Below, one piece after another: positions 1 through 12,932 of a stretch of DNA of 64,000 bases. The notes below the pieces were generated by a model. It searched no databases, was not told the DNA's origin, and saw only the letters and a program-made list of their open reading frames with translations. The stretch is taken from positions 248,001-312,000 of the forward strand of contig RQOL01000699.1 of the NCBI GenBank assembly GCA_013076295.1, written 5' to 3'. This DNA comes from Sanderia malayensis (lineage: Eukaryota; Cnidaria; Scyphozoa; Semaeostomeae; Pelagiidae). The first letter of the stretch is position 1, and each line of letters starts with the position of its first letter. The position numbers and the translations under genes were made by a program.

Positions 1-149
1 ATTATAATCTATTTTCAAAAAACACGAACAAGAAGTTGCTAGAAGTAAGCAATTGCTAAGCAATTTTGAGTACTCAAATTCGCCTTCCAGCTAAGCAATT
101 TTTAGTACTGAGCCCGAGCTGAAATTGCTTATAAAATAAAATGAGTGTA

Positions 150-2531
150 CCCCCCGATTTTTAGAGAAATCCATTTTTTAACGATTTGGGGTGAAACTTT
201 TGACGTAGAGTCAACTCTGTTTAGGTTGAACACCCTAGGGAAGCGTGAAAATGTTCGAATTACAACATATTCGAATTGTAGAGGTTTACCTTTATAAGAA
301 TTATTTGTTTAGTGATCCTTAGGAACAGAGAATTCCGTTTGAAATAGGTAAAGTTCGAACTCCACGAGTTAGAATTATGCAGACATGACTGTAAATTGCA
401 TTCCACTAGTAAGAACTCATTAAAAATGCTTTTCTGTAGCAATTTGCTCTTCAATTAGACATCAACTTGTAAAATAAAAGCAAATAAGTCATCAAAATTA
501 GGAGGTAATATCAGCATTGCTGAAACCAAGATAAAATGAATCAAAGTTTATAGAAAAATTGTCACCGAAAAAACCTCACTAATACTTTATGGTAGCCATT
601 CGTTTCATGAGCTATCACTTAATATAAAATCGGAGACCACCTATTTGCTCTCCTTGCTTTCACTTAACTAAGAATCATTTTCGTTAGCGCCTTTTTATGA
701 TTGGTCACAAACAGATTCGCTTGTCGGTCGATGCTTGTTGTTTATCTTGTTTTGCTTTCAAACCATTCCTCTTTCCCTTTGATTTTCGCTATATTCCTGG
801 TAATCTTTTCTCCCTTGCATTCTTACATTGTGTTTGCAGATCTGCAATGTCAAATTTCTCGTTCGCTTCTAAAACAGGCTCCTTTGCCTTTGGCTGCACA
901 TTTCTTACAGTTGAAAATTGACTCCCGCAAACAAAACTGGCGGCTGTACGTTTGAATTTTTAATTTTCCGACCCCAAATTCTTAAATCTAGTTGAGCGAT
1001 CATAAAATGACAGGAATAATACCATTCGTATGGTGGACGGAGTCTTGGTCCGGTGGAGGTAATAGCAATGAAGGCTTATGTTTAAGTTCCTTATATATGC
1101 GAATCCTAGTTTCAACAAAGTCATTAGGCGTTCAACTCTTTGACGTGGTCAATATTCTCTGGGGCAAGATTGTTTGTCGACCCAAGGGCCAAAAGTCTCA
1201 TTGCAATAGCACCCGAAAAAATAATGATGCTTTTCTTGTTTGTAAGGATACCGATGTGCTGGTTCTCTTTCTTGTTCTTCATTGTCCAGCACAAGTTATA
1301 TTTCAAGTATGAGTCTTGTGTCTGGTTCCTCGTGATTGCAGTCCTTCTCAATCTGTGTACGCTTTTCTAATCCTGCAGTGCAGATGTTTTCCTCTTCCGT
1401 TATTGCCCGGTAAACTTCTCGTCCTCAGAAGAGTCTCTGCTGACAATACAAAGACCAACTTACTTTTGGCCCTTGGGTTGACAAATCTAGCCCCAGAGAA
1501 TATTGACCACGTCAAAGAGTTCATATGCTCAACTGCCTATTGTGGTATAACGCCTAATGACTTTGTTGAAACTAGGATTCGCATATATAAGGAGCTTAAA
1601 CATAAGCCTTCATTGCTATTACCTCCACCGGACCAAGACTCCGTCCACCATACGAATGGTATTATTCCTGTCATTTTATGATCGCTCAACTAGATTTAAG
1701 AATTTGGGGTCGGAAAATTAAAAATTCAAACGTACAGCCGCCAGTTTTGTTTGCGGGAGTCAATTTTCAACTGTAAGAAATGTGCAGCCAAAGGCAAAGG
1801 AGCCTGCTTTAGAAGCGAACGAGAAATTTGACATTGCAGATCTGCAAACACAATGTAAGAATGCAAGGGAGAAAAGATTACCAGGAATATAGCGAAAATC
1901 AAAGGGAAAGAGGAATGGTTTGAAAGCAAAACAAGATAAACAACAAGCATCGACCGACAAGCGAATCTGTTTGTGACCAATCATAAAAAGGCGCTAACGA
2001 AAATGATTCTTAGTTAAGTGAAAGCAAGGAGAGCAAATAGGTGGTCTCCGATTTTATATTAAGTGATAGCTCATGAAACGAATGGCTACCATAAAGTATT
2101 AGTGAGGTTTTTTCGGTGACAATTTTTCTATAAACTTTGATTCATTTTATCTTGGTTTCAGCAATGCTGATATTACCTCCTAATTTTGATGACTTATTTG
2201 CTTTTATTTTACAAGTTGATGTCTAATTGAAGAGCAAATTGCTACAGAAAAGCATTTTTAATGAGTTCTTACTAGTGGAATGCAATTTACAGTCATGTCT
2301 GCATAATTCTAACTCGTGCAGCTCGAACTTTACCTATTTCGAACGGATTTCTCCGTTCCTAAGGATCACTAAACAATTAATTCTTAAAAAGGTAAACCTC
2401 TACAATTCGAATATGTTGTAATTCGAATATTTTCACGCTTCCCTAGGGTGTTCAACCTAAACAGAGTTGACTCTACGTCAAAAGTTTCACCCCAAATCGT
2501 TAAAAAATGGATTTCTCTATAAATCGGGGGG
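150..2531. mobile_element. 2.4-kb foldback (palindromic) element, TA target duplication
   Basis: The two halves are near-perfect reverse complements. The left arm runs from about 150 to 1196, the right arm from 1462 to 2531, and about 265 bases of unpaired loop lie between. The outer ends read CCCCCCGATTT and AAATCGGGGGG, and both are flanked by the dinucleotide TA (148-149 and 2532-2533), as expected for a TA target-site duplication. Each arm encodes the same short open frames in mirror image, which are by-products of the palindrome rather than genes. The arms contain repeated TTCGAA-type blocks that recur at 27.8 kb, 29.6 kb and 53.6 kb, so this is a multicopy family. No transposase is present, so the element is presumably non-autonomous. 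The superfamily is not certain; TA duplication and TTCGAA-rich ends would fit a Tc1/mariner (pogo/Tigger-like) relative. Confidence 0.85.
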
Positions 2532-2533
2532 TA

Positions 2534-5500
2534 ATGTCATGAATTCAGACACCCTACACATTATGTAAACTCAGTTTTTCAAACATTTCTTTGGCTGAAA
2601 TCAACTTGAAATGCTTTCCATCAATAAGATGGTATATGTAGTTCAATATTTGTGCCAATGTTTTGGTAATATTGGAAAATTCAGGTAATTTCAGTTCTTT
2701 TTTTACCCCCTGAATTGTAACATCTTTGACTGCCCATATCTCCTCAACTGTTCATGTTAAAGATAAAGTTCCTTAATATTTTTTGCATAACTCTTCATGC
2801 TCTTTCTAAATATGTATTCAGATTTACAATATAAGATAGTTGATTTTTTTCTGACCGTGACCAATAGTGCAATACTTTGATGAGCGATGACGTGACCCCC
2901 GTCACTTTTTCGAAATGTCCCATCTCGGATTTCTGATCCTCTTTGTCTTGGCTTTCATATGAAACATTAAAATTTAAGGTTGCCCTGTTTGTTAGTTTGT
3001 AGGGGATAATTCCCTGTCTATAAAGTTTATTCTTATAAAAAGAAAAGAGTGTATGACAATAACTACGAATATTGAGCGGCGATTTGAAACACTCTTGCAC
3101 GGTAATTTCATTGGAAATTTTGAATATCTAGCTAAATTTTTCAAGGTCTCAATGATCCAGCCTTGACCTTCTTAACTTTTTGAAGAACCGAGCACAACTT
3201 TCTCAAAAAATAAAAAACGTGTACACACAAACCATAAACTTTATATACCCAGATAACATACCAGCTTTGTGAAAAGTAAATCTACTTGAGGAAGAAACAA
3301 AATTAATCGCAAAACAACCAAAATCTTTTGCCAGGTATGCAATTATTGTCAACAGCGAACGTGTCAAGGTTGGGAATTTAAATAAAAGTGTCTTGCTGCA
3401 TATACAATGAATGAAATCAATAATTAATGTATTCGTGCTGCTGATTTGTTCGTGATGTATTCCTCGATGTAGTACTGTTGGGTTGGAACACGTGGTCAAC
3501 TTCAAAACAACAAGCCGGTTAAGGAACTTTCCTATTACCAAGTGCTGGTCGAAGTTCCTTATCAAAATGTGTAAGGAGAACTCTCAGGGCTCCTTAATTG
3601 TAAAGAGCTGTCATTATACTGTTATGGTCGATTGCTTTTATTTTCTACCGGCTTATATACACGGACAAAATAATCATTCATTAAAGGAATAAGTTAATTA
3701 TTCGTTCAATGGGTGCTCTCGAGGATCCTATATTCTGAGATAACATTGTCTTGTCGTTTAACTTTGTCACAAGATCGTCTCATAACAAAGCGTTTTTCAA
3801 CTGAGCAAAACACTTATTATCACGTGCAAGGTAGTTACCAATGTTTTTTATTACGCCCAATTCCGCTCTGGTACACGAATAAAAGATTAATCCAGTTGGC
3901 CAGCGCCCGAGAAATCTGAAGAACTTTACAGCAGACAAAATCAATAAGAAACTTTTAATTTTTAATATTTTCCTCACTGCAAAGCAAATAAGTGAGAATT
4001 AGAAAGCCACTTCGATTCATTTACCGCAAAAGTGTGTCACACCCAACAAGGTGTATATAAAAATTTACGTCATTGGTTACACTCACTGTCCAGCTTTGTT
4101 TACACAGAAATGTATCTGTATAATAGCTTTCATGATAAGGGAACTTCAGAGCCCCAAATGTGCAGCCCGTGCAGTTAAAAATAAAGAAAATATTGAGGAA
4201 CTTTGGAACGGCAACTTTTGAATAAAAAAGGGCTCGCAAATAAGAAAACTTGGGACACGAAATGGGTTTGAAAGCGTGCATTATTTCTTGATGGGAAGTA
4301 ACAGCTTTTTGAAACAACGGGGTTTTTGGAGAGACCGTGTGAGAATAAATTGGTAAATTGAACTTTTGTTGCGATTTGAAAGTGAAAATATACAATGTTC
4401 CCGCTCCCAATGGCCTACTGACGATCAAAATGTAGACTGACAAACAAGATCACCCACCCGCACAATAAATGTAATCGAAAGTAAGTAATCAGATTGCAAA
4501 TAAACCTACCAAGCTAATGTTCACTTTGTCGTTGATGGAATTAAACAATGTTCAGAGCGATAGCCGGGGTGTAGTCTTTCTCGTAACTTCTGAACACTCC
4601 TTTCAGTCGAACTACGATAAAAGCCATTTAGATATAATTTAACAATAGATACAATTAAACGATGCCCATGGCTATACAGAGCAACCAAATTAAAACAAAA
4701 GAATGGTTCGTTGGATTCATCTTGCAAATCATCAACCCTTCTGATGTCAGAAAAAGAGTTTCAACCCTCCTTACATATGAAATAATCACGAGATCAGGTT
4801 GGGGCAAAGTTACTAAAAAATATACTGCATCTAAATGAGCTATTTTTCTACTAGAAATGTATAAACACATATTCATAACAAATATCATTCCAATGGGTGT
4901 CGATTATCTGTTTTCTACTACGATAAAATCGCTATCGAATCGAACTTCCAATCTCGTGATTCAAACTATCTATGCAAGTATTGCAGGGAATAAACAGGTC
5001 ATGCATAAAAAACGAGCAATCATGGCAAAGATATCAGGAAATGATTATGAAGGTTCGAATATTCAAAAATTATGACAATGCGTAACGTTATTATCTCGTG
5101 CGAATCAAAAAACGCAAGCTTACAATACCACGTTAAGTAGAACAATAAAATTCAACTTTAGAAAATCAAATAAATTTGATGGTGGCCTAAGTCGGGCGAT
5201 TCCTTTCTGATTTCGCATGCAAAATAAACAAAACAAGTTGTCGTACAACAAAGTAAAATAGTATATATTCACCTGCCCGTGATTTAGTGCTGAACATTTT
5301 TTGCTAATTCAATCTGGAAGGAAAATTACAATCATCGTTTATCATATCCAATTATGACAATTGCTTGCTCGCTTTCATTTTAATTACTTCCACAGGTAGC
5401 TCAAATTTAAAAGTATTGTTCTGTTGAGGAGCACTTTGCAGTCGCGACATGAGACAAAACGTACATATTCTTCTGGGTGTTATGATGTTGTCCAGTTCTG

Positions 5501-6669
5501 AATGTTGTTCACAAAAAATAAAGAATACTTTTCTTCGGTACTTCAAGTAGATGTAAACAGCTCCCAAGACTTGTTTTACAGGTTTTACGCGGGTGTCATT
5601 GATATCATCAGACAGACGATTGAACAGCTTGAAGGTGATGCACGAGAGGAACCAAAGTTCATGTCTTTAATTTCTTGTCGTGAACATTAGCATAATTTCC
5701 AAAGGGTCCACCCGTTGGAAATGATAACACCATGATGAAAATGCTTATGCTTTTATATTTTCATTGAAAAAATAATCTGGCTTTAATCTTGATAATAATC
5801 GGACCCTTTGTTTCGAAAGTACACAGCATTTTTTAATACTGCTTTAAAATACGTTGCTAGGTTGCTAAGGGAAGTAATAATTTGTAAAAGGGAAAGGGGT
5901 GTGACAAAATCAATATTTTCATTTAGATACTCAAGAAATAGAAAAACCAATTTACAGAGATAAAACTTTTAGCTAGATTTTGTATAGTATTAAACTTGCA
6001 TGTGCGGTACCTTGTTTAAATTTAATAAACTCAGTACAGCATGAGAGAATCATGAATTATTTCGTACCATTTCCGTCATGCTTGTATCCTTTCTTTCAGT
6101 TGAACATCGGTAAAAGTCTTCTTTTTCTCTTAGTTCAATATACATAACAATCACTGACCAGCACCAGAACAGAAAAATGTTTCCAAATTGAAAGCATTTT
6201 TTTTATCCGTGCCATTCAGTGCATGTTCAGTTTTTCAACCAAAAGCTCCGACACAGCTGAGAACTTTGTTGCAATTATCTGACCTTTTGAATCATAGTCG
6301 TTAGGATAGAAATCTGATCTTTACAGATGACCAAAGTCCGAAACGATGGAACAACAACAATCGTATAATTTCACTCTTACTAAGCAGCATGCATTCAATT
6401 ATGCATGTAAGTTTAAAATACATATACTTTTAATATATAACAACATAACGTAAAAAATTAAACTTTTAATTCTCAAATTTGAAAAATAAAAATCATAATT
6501 GCAGAATATATGTTTTCAGTGTGGTACTTGCATTGCAAAAATTAAGGCTAACCTTGCTGGTGAAAAACCTTGATATACTTCATATTTGTAGCATAAATTA
6601 AAAGGACAAGAGTTGACATGAAGGACTCAGACAGTTCAAGAACACAAAGGCCTTGTACTTGTCTACAAA
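2534..6669. other. Region without a recognisable gene
   Basis: About 4.1 kb of AT-rich sequence. Open frames are short (140 codons at most), lack recognisable motifs and show no chain of phased splice sites. The only coding-looking piece is at about 5580-5690 on the plus strand: an AG followed by an open stretch reading like an amphipathic helix (FYAGVIDIIRQTIEQLEGD) that ends in TAG. It could be a last exon of an unseen gene, but no partner exons could be found. Confidence 0.4.
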
Positions 6670-6677
6670 CTAAGACA

Positions 6678-7053
6678 CAGGGGATCTTTTAACATACAAA
6701 CTAGTGGGGAAAATCCCCACCAGGCCCATAAATTTCCCCACTAGTTGGCCCATGATTCCCCACTAGCAAGTGCCCTTTTGTTGAAAATTGTTTTAAACAC
6801 CAATTTGACTTATCTCCAATTACTGTTCGTTGTGTCGTTGTCGGGTTATATGTGTCAAATTATTCGTTATTTCTTTGGTCTTATTGCTGTCAATCAATCT
6901 CTGTTTGACGTTCTTGCACTACACCAAGGCAAGGCAATGAAATCCGCGGGAAAAGTCCTTTACTTTTGTTTTTGCCGTCAGTTGCGTTACATTAAGGAAA
7001 GTGCCCTTTTGCGTAAATTCCCCACCAGTAAAAATTTCTTAAAAGATCCCCTG
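6678..7053. mobile_element. hAT-type MITE, 376 bp, with perfect 8-bp TSD
   Basis: The element begins CAGGGGATCTTTTAA and ends with the reverse complement TTAAAAGATCCCCTG. It is flanked on both sides by the identical octamer CTAAGACA (6670-6677 and 7054-7061). An 8-bp duplication together with terminal inverted repeats beginning CAGGG is the signature of hAT transposons. The interior encodes no transposase; an open frame of 139 codons that overlaps it has no recognisable content. The intact duplication indicates a fairly recent insertion. Confidence 0.85.
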
Positions 7054-7508
7054 CTAAGACATATAATTCACAATGTAAAACAGCTGTTCGATTCTCAAGA
7101 AAAATCAATTCATTGTCCAGAGCGACAGTATAGTAGTCAAGACGACAATCTATTGCGGATTTAAACCCGCAAATAGCGAGTTTGCAAACATATTCATGAA
7201 ACTGATTGCTCATATTTTGAATTAAAACAGCTAGGAAACCTGGATTGGATAAGTCGAACACCAATAAAACAAATAATTTCGAGGTTTGAATTTGTTTATC
7301 AAGCGTTAGTCAAGTTGAAGCACCTCCATGAAAACACCAGGAAAACAATAAGGAAATTTTATTGGGGTAATTAATCAATAAGTTTCAAAATATAAGTGAT
7401 CATTAAAATATCTTAATGTTCACGAAAAGAGTGCTTCATTCCAAATGTGAACAATCAGTTTCGTAGCTTAACTTACTTCTCACAAACGCCACAATGGCTG
7501 CTTGCAAT

Positions 7509-10500
7509 TCACCGTGATTTTAAGTATTTTAAAGATGGCGGTCCCTCACTTGAAGAAGACACAGATCTCTTTGGTGTGAAAAAATGTTCATCTAAGTTTG
7601 ATTTACTTTTTTGTACACTTTTAGTCCTTTTCCCCTCCATATCTAATTCCTTTTGCAGTTTGAAAGCAACACGATAGTCTTCTTCTTCCTGCTTTTCAAA
7701 TTGACATCTATCTATTGATTCTATGGAGCAAAGAACGGCTGCATTTAGAGGACACACATTTTTGTAAGAAATAATTCACAAATTTTATTGTCTTTTCATT
7801 AGATGAATATGTTATTAGTTGTTGGTAATTAATTGTCCCTGTAGAACATCTATAAACGTCCTGTTGTTCCTTCATATTTTAGTTCAGAAGGAACTTTCAT
7901 TCCTTCACCATCACCAAGGTTGACTGCTCTGGACCCTTAATTGTTACATGGCACGAACCGTTTTTATCCCCACTCAGAAATTAAAATACTGTTTTTGCAA
8001 ATTTTCCATCAATTCCTTTTGGTAAATGTCCAACAATTTTGCCTTGTTTTAAAACACAGACAGCATACTTGTCGGCTTCATTTTCTGGCTGCATGGCACT
8101 CACAAGCACTTCTCCCTTTTGTGGGCTCCATCTATCCTTGTACACATGAAAATTAAGCTAAATAACATACTGGAAGGTGAAATGTCTCAGCGAATGAAAC
8201 AGTCCAGATTGGATCGTATTTTTCTGAATCAGCCTTTTAAATTAATAATAATTTAGGATGAAGTTAAATTGGCACACGAAAGTAAGAACCATGCATTCGT
8301 TTCTGATGCACACAGTATTAAAACCTCACTATATTTTTTGAGCTGCCGTATTTTAATTGTATCCGCAAGTTATGTTTTAGCTGAAATAGTTTTCATTAGA
8401 GATGCTCACCAATGTCTGAACAAATCAAAAATATAAAAAAATCTGAAAAATTACCTTCAGATTTGGACAACCAGCTTGACATGCATTTTTTGGAATTGTC
8501 AACCATGGGAGTCTTTCTTGATATTTTCCGATTTGATTTACTTCTCAGAGTCATTTCCTTCGGTTGAGATAAAACATTCAATACACTCTTGAGCTTTGAG
8601 TTGGGAGAAAGGCATTTGTCTCCAAACTGAATAAAAATAGAGAGCATCATTAACAATGAAAAAATATACAGTAACAAAACGAAAAAAGAAATTATTCCTG
8701 CCATTGTATTTCAAAATCTTCGTGAGGAATATAAAAGAACTCATTGCTTGTTAAAATTCGTACTGATTCAAGCTCCTCTGTTTGTAATTCCTTGGCAAAT
8801 TTTTCATCATTTTCAAGAGATTTTTTGTATTCTTCTTCTTCCTTCAGTAATGCCTGAATTATTTCTTCACTTGCTTGGATTTCTTTTTCGCGTTCATGTT
8901 CAATCTACGCAAATAAATGAAACATTTAAAATAGTTTGTCCAATAATTGCCTGTGATAATAAGCATGCTCAACACAATAATCCCCAGGACAATGATACTA
9001 AAAAGGCCTGAAAACCCTGGAAAACAAGAAGATTTTTGACGTTACCTTGAAAATTCTTGTAAGTTTCTAATAAACAAAAACAAAAATAAGTGCGTATGTT
9101 GCTAAATATCTAACAACAGCACAAACCTTTTGCAGCTCAACTTCATATTCTTTCCTCAATTCGCCCTGCTTTGCAACAACAGGACAAAATGGAGCTGACA
9201 GAAGAATATAGAATCAGTCAAGACATTTATTTATTAATTATTTACTCTATTTTATCTTTTAGGAAGGTTTACTGAGGTTTCCCTTCCTGATGCCCGAATC
9301 CCTAGCGATGACATCAGCGAATGGCAACTTGCAACTATTGCTCTTACGAGAAGTAGGCTACCAAAGGGTGGGCACCGGTTATTATCGATCTTTTCAATAA
9401 TCTGGGGAGTATTTTCTTTGGAACCACATTCATATTTGAAAATAAATTCAGATTCAATGATATCCACGTGTCCATTAGTCTTCCAGCTTTGAATATTGAA
9501 AAACCAAGCCCGAACCAAGTCTCTTCTTTAACGAATTTTTGAGAACTTTTCGGACAGAGGGTCGGTCCGAAAATTCACTCATAGAAGCCACCAAAGAATG
9601 GAAGAAGAGAATGCAACTTGAACCTGAAGAGTACGAAGGTGATCCTGAAGCCATTTGTTGTGATGACTTTCTATTTGAGTCATGACATTTAGAGAGTTCC
9701 GACCTCAATCTTCACGACCACTCTTCAAGCATTAGTCAATAGAAAAAACCAAACACTTTTTTCTCTTGACGATGCTTCAAGCGATGACTTATTAAAGTTT
9801 CAGTTTGACAATTGATTTCAGTAATTGTTTTGTTCTCCACAAGTAAAAGTTTAGTGTACCTTGGCAAAAGAACTGTTTGTTACCTATTATATTTTCATAT
9901 GTATATCATGTTTTGTATTGCCCCAGAGTACTATTTCGAGGCCAAGAAATTAATAACTGTAATGGTTAGAGGCCCGTCAGCTTGTCTCCATGTGTCATGT
10001 TCATTTTGCCTGCACCTGAAACGCTGTCAAAACACGGCCCGTTTGAAACAGTCAAAGTCTGAAGGTGCTTCAAATGATCAGCAAAGCACCTTACTGTTGC
10101 TTCGTAAGGCTGTTCCTATGAGAAAAAACACTTCACCTGGCGGACCCGGGGCTAGCAGCGAGGTTTCACCTTCCCGTAGGATACATTGAATTTCATTAAA
10201 TTGCTTTCACAAATATAAAATCACGCCACACCACAGGTATAGTGATATTTCACTTCATGAGAGGTGGAATCTCATCTGGGTATGAATGCGCGTGCGTATT
10301 GACTTTCATGCCCACAATTAGAAAATCGATGCACACAATTCCAGGCAGTAATTTTTGCGTGTATATATATCTTGGTGGCGAGTCTCCAAGCAGATGTCGC
10401 TGGATATATATGAACAGATCGGCACTGTTGGCTCTCGTCACCCCGGTGTACCAACAGAGTTAGTAGTTGAGTACGATGAAGTAAATGGCTTTTCGGCGCT

Positions 10501-12595
10501 TCTGCCGAAAAACCATTCTCGACGGAAAGACGAAAAGTCCCGGTACGCCGGGGATCTATTTTCTCTTGTAGATCCTCGGTGTACCATCCCTCATTTAATT
10601 TCAACTCATCTTCAACTCAACTTTAAGTGGAGCTCAGTGGAATCGATCCGCGACTCCATGAGTGACAAGCACAAGTGCCCACCACTTCGCCACCAGAGTT
10701 GAACTAACAAGAGCGTAAATACTAAAGCTTCCATTCCGGATTTTTACGTCAATTGACACTTGACAGAGCAATCAGTGGTAACAGAAATTCAAGAAAAATT
10801 ATAGGTTTTCGCAACCTTGCTGCACCAAAATTTTTTAATGCTCCCAATATTAGTGTTCAGTACATGGTTTTTGCAGTTGTTAATATTGCTAGATGGTTTA
10901 TATATCGCCATTTGTAATTGCTAAACTTTGGCACAAAACTTGATTGTTAAATATTTTCACAAGGGCACACCGAGGGCAGGGGTACAACAGGATTACAGGC
11001 CACACAAAGCATGAGACAAGACTGGTATGGAAAGTATGTCAATTTTCGAGGGGATCTCAGGTTTGGAGCCCAAAATCTTAAGTGTGCAAGTGTGTAATGC
11101 AACGAATATATACTTCAAGTGTGCAATATGAATTTTGTCTACTTGGCAAATAAGAATCAGGCAAGCCCAGGTTGGCAACATGGTATTTGCTCGCAGTAAC
11201 TCACATATTTTAGAATGGAAACTAATACTTCAAATACTAATACTGACTTCACTCGCAGGTGTAAACAAGCATGACAAATGAGAAATTACCATAGCACTGG
11301 TCTTATGAGGTGTGAAATTGCCTTGACAATGCCCTTCTGTTTTGGAAATACCCACTTCATCAAGTGTGCAGTGACCATGTACACAAAATATCTTGTGTGT
11401 GAACCTGCCATACTTTCCATACCGTATGCAGGACAGAAAATATTTAGCAGTTATGTTTTACTTAAAACTGAATTATATGGTTAAAAATTGGTTTATTATA
11501 AGACTGGAAGTACAATTGGGTTGTTTTTCAAGGTAAGGACAAAAAATTCCCAAAAAACTTCAAAATACTTGACTTCCTCAAATCAACCCATACTATATGA
11601 TCATAAATCCTGCATTGTTGAACGGGAGTAACATAACTTCAATACTACATGATGATCTGATCCTCCCAGCCAGTATGGAAAGTATGGCAGATTCACACCC
11701 GAGATTTTTTCTGTAAATTGTCATTGCACACTTGATAAATTGGGTGTGTCCGAAACATAAGGGCGTGGTCTTGGTAACTTAACACCTCCTGAGACCAGTG
11801 TTTCAGTAATTTGCCATGAGGGGGAGGGAAATCTGCACCATCGCGCGAAGCGCGAAAAATTTTTTACACTTGCGAGTTGAGTGGGCCTACTTTCAAGTGC
11901 AAGTTTCCATCCTAAATTTGCGAGTTACTGCGAACAAATACAAACTTGGCAACCTAGGATATGAGTATATAAAGTTCATATTGCACACTTGAAGTACATA
12001 TTTGTTGCATTGCACACTTGCACACTTTCCATACCGGCCTCCCAGTGAGTGGCTCGACCTTTAAAGATTCAAAACGCGAAGACTTTTTCATGTGATGTGT
12101 TGGATAACATTGAGTCTGAATCTGGATTCTATTTGAATGTGGTGAATGTGGTCCAGAATAAATCCAGAAGGGACATCATCATCATAAGTCAGGTCAACAT
12201 TACTGCTATAGGTAACCCAGACTAGACCTACCAATATCATCATCGTCGTCATCTTCTCCATTAAGCCTTTTTCTACATCGATCCGGAAATAATTTTTGAA
12301 TATATTGCCACCTTTCTTTATTGATCAAACTGCCTTCCCTTGATTTCTTTCTCGCCCAATTAGATATTCTAATTCTGCACATCGGGCAATATAAACTTGT
12401 TGAATTTACGTGCTCTTTGAAACACGGCATGCAAAGTTCATGATTACAAGGCAGCACAACAGGTTCAATCAATAATTGCAAGCATATGACACATATAAAA
12501 TCCGATGGATTGGCTTCTTCGTCGTCATTTGAAGAACTCTGTCCAGCTGTTGCATTTACGCTTGCATTACTTTCTGGATGTCTCCTATTCGCCAT
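7509..12595 (-). CDS. RNF168: RNF168-like RING E3 ubiquitin ligase, 5 exons
   Basis: Exons on the minus strand are 12595-12232, 9194-9127, 8904-8764, 8626-8455 and 7720-7509. All junctions have GT/AG and agree in phase, giving 318 residues. Exon 1 carries a C3HC4 RING finger (CVICLQLL, then CNHELCMPC and CPMCRIRI) followed by a basic stretch and an acidic run. Exon 2 has GELRKEYEVELQK, the block that follows the acidic patch in RNF168. Exon 3 is a glutamate-rich helix (SEEIIQALLKEEEEYKKSLE) matching the UMI/MIU1 ubiquitin-binding region. The last exon has EEEDYRVAFKLQKELDMEGK, a good MIU2 helix, followed by an LRM2-like tail. In vertebrates RNF168 binds and extends ubiquitin on histone H2A at double-strand breaks to recruit repair factors, and the modular order here suggests the same job. 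The protein is much shorter than human RNF168 (about 570). RNF169 is the alternative, but having all three ubiquitin-binding blocks favours RNF168. Intron 1 (3.0 kb) holds two repeats. Confidence 0.9.
7849..8148 (-). pseudogene. Decayed HIRAN-like transposon-associated fragment
   Basis: This lies inside intron 4 of the RNF168-like gene, on the same strand. It reads WSPQKGEVLVSAMQPENEAD, then YAVCVLKQGKIVGHLPK, resembling the HIRAN-like module (GE.L...E..N..D.YAV....G.IVGH.P) that is abundant in cnidarian repeats. An in-frame TAA follows the module and a further frameshift separates the C-terminal block, so it is not a functional exon. It is probably a relic of an insertion. The assignment rests on the pattern alone. 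Confidence 0.45.
9200..9720. other. Unassigned degenerate coding-like sequence in RNF168 intron 1
   Basis: The plus strand has two interrupted coding-looking blocks, about 9270-9360 (LPDARIPSDDISEWQLATIA) and about 9560-9690 (SLIEATKEWKKRMQLEPEEY). They lie in different frames and are separated by stops. I recognise no family. The broken state and intronic position suggest a relic of a mobile element or a processed gene fragment. Confidence 0.3.
10360..10705 (-). mobile_element. tRNA-derived SINE
   Basis: Read on the minus strand from about 10705, the head has a Pol III A box (TGGCGAAGTGG) and, about 45 bases later, a near-consensus B box (GGATCGATTCC). A body with a short internal hairpin follows, then a TATATA-rich end near 10360. 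This is the layout of a tRNA-derived SINE. It lies in intron 1 of the RNF168-like gene, transcribed in the same direction. No clear target duplication was seen. Confidence 0.6.
11024..12035. mobile_element. About 1-kb degenerate foldback/MITE in RNF168 intron 1
   Basis: The left end begins GGTATGGAAAGT and the right end finishes ACTTTCCATACC. Inverted similarity continues inward: the CACACTTG-rich blocks at 11085-11130 match 11975-12025 in reverse, and the TTGGCAACMTRG/AACTCGCA blocks also pair. A second inverted pair with the same TATGGAAAGTATGGCAG core sits inside, at about 11400-11425 and 11670-11705. The arms have diverged more than in the other palindromes here, suggesting an older copy or two nested copies. 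No coding capacity was recognised. Confidence 0.6.
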
Positions 12596-12932
12596 TTTGT
12601 TTCTGCTTTGGCGCTTTTGTTTTGTTGTTTTTGAGCTGAGCTAATGTTACAAAGCATTAATGAAAATTTGGATGACGTCATGTCTGGTTGACCAAACCAA
12701 CCCCTTCTGTAAAACATACAAACCTCTTCATTTAACTTGTGGAAATCGACGATAGAGGAGTGATTTTTAAACAGTATGACAATATAATAAGTATTTCAAC
12801 TTTCATCACTGCTTTGATGTCAATTCAATTTGAAATCATACATGCAGCATACTTGTCAACTGTAAGTAACTACTACATACACAGGCACATACTTATACAA
12901 ACAAAAAAGTCAAACAAACCAAACTCTTAAAG

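Noticed and set aside
701..1984. Identical short proteins of 74 and 84 residues on both strands
   Set aside because: They are mirror translations of the foldback arms.
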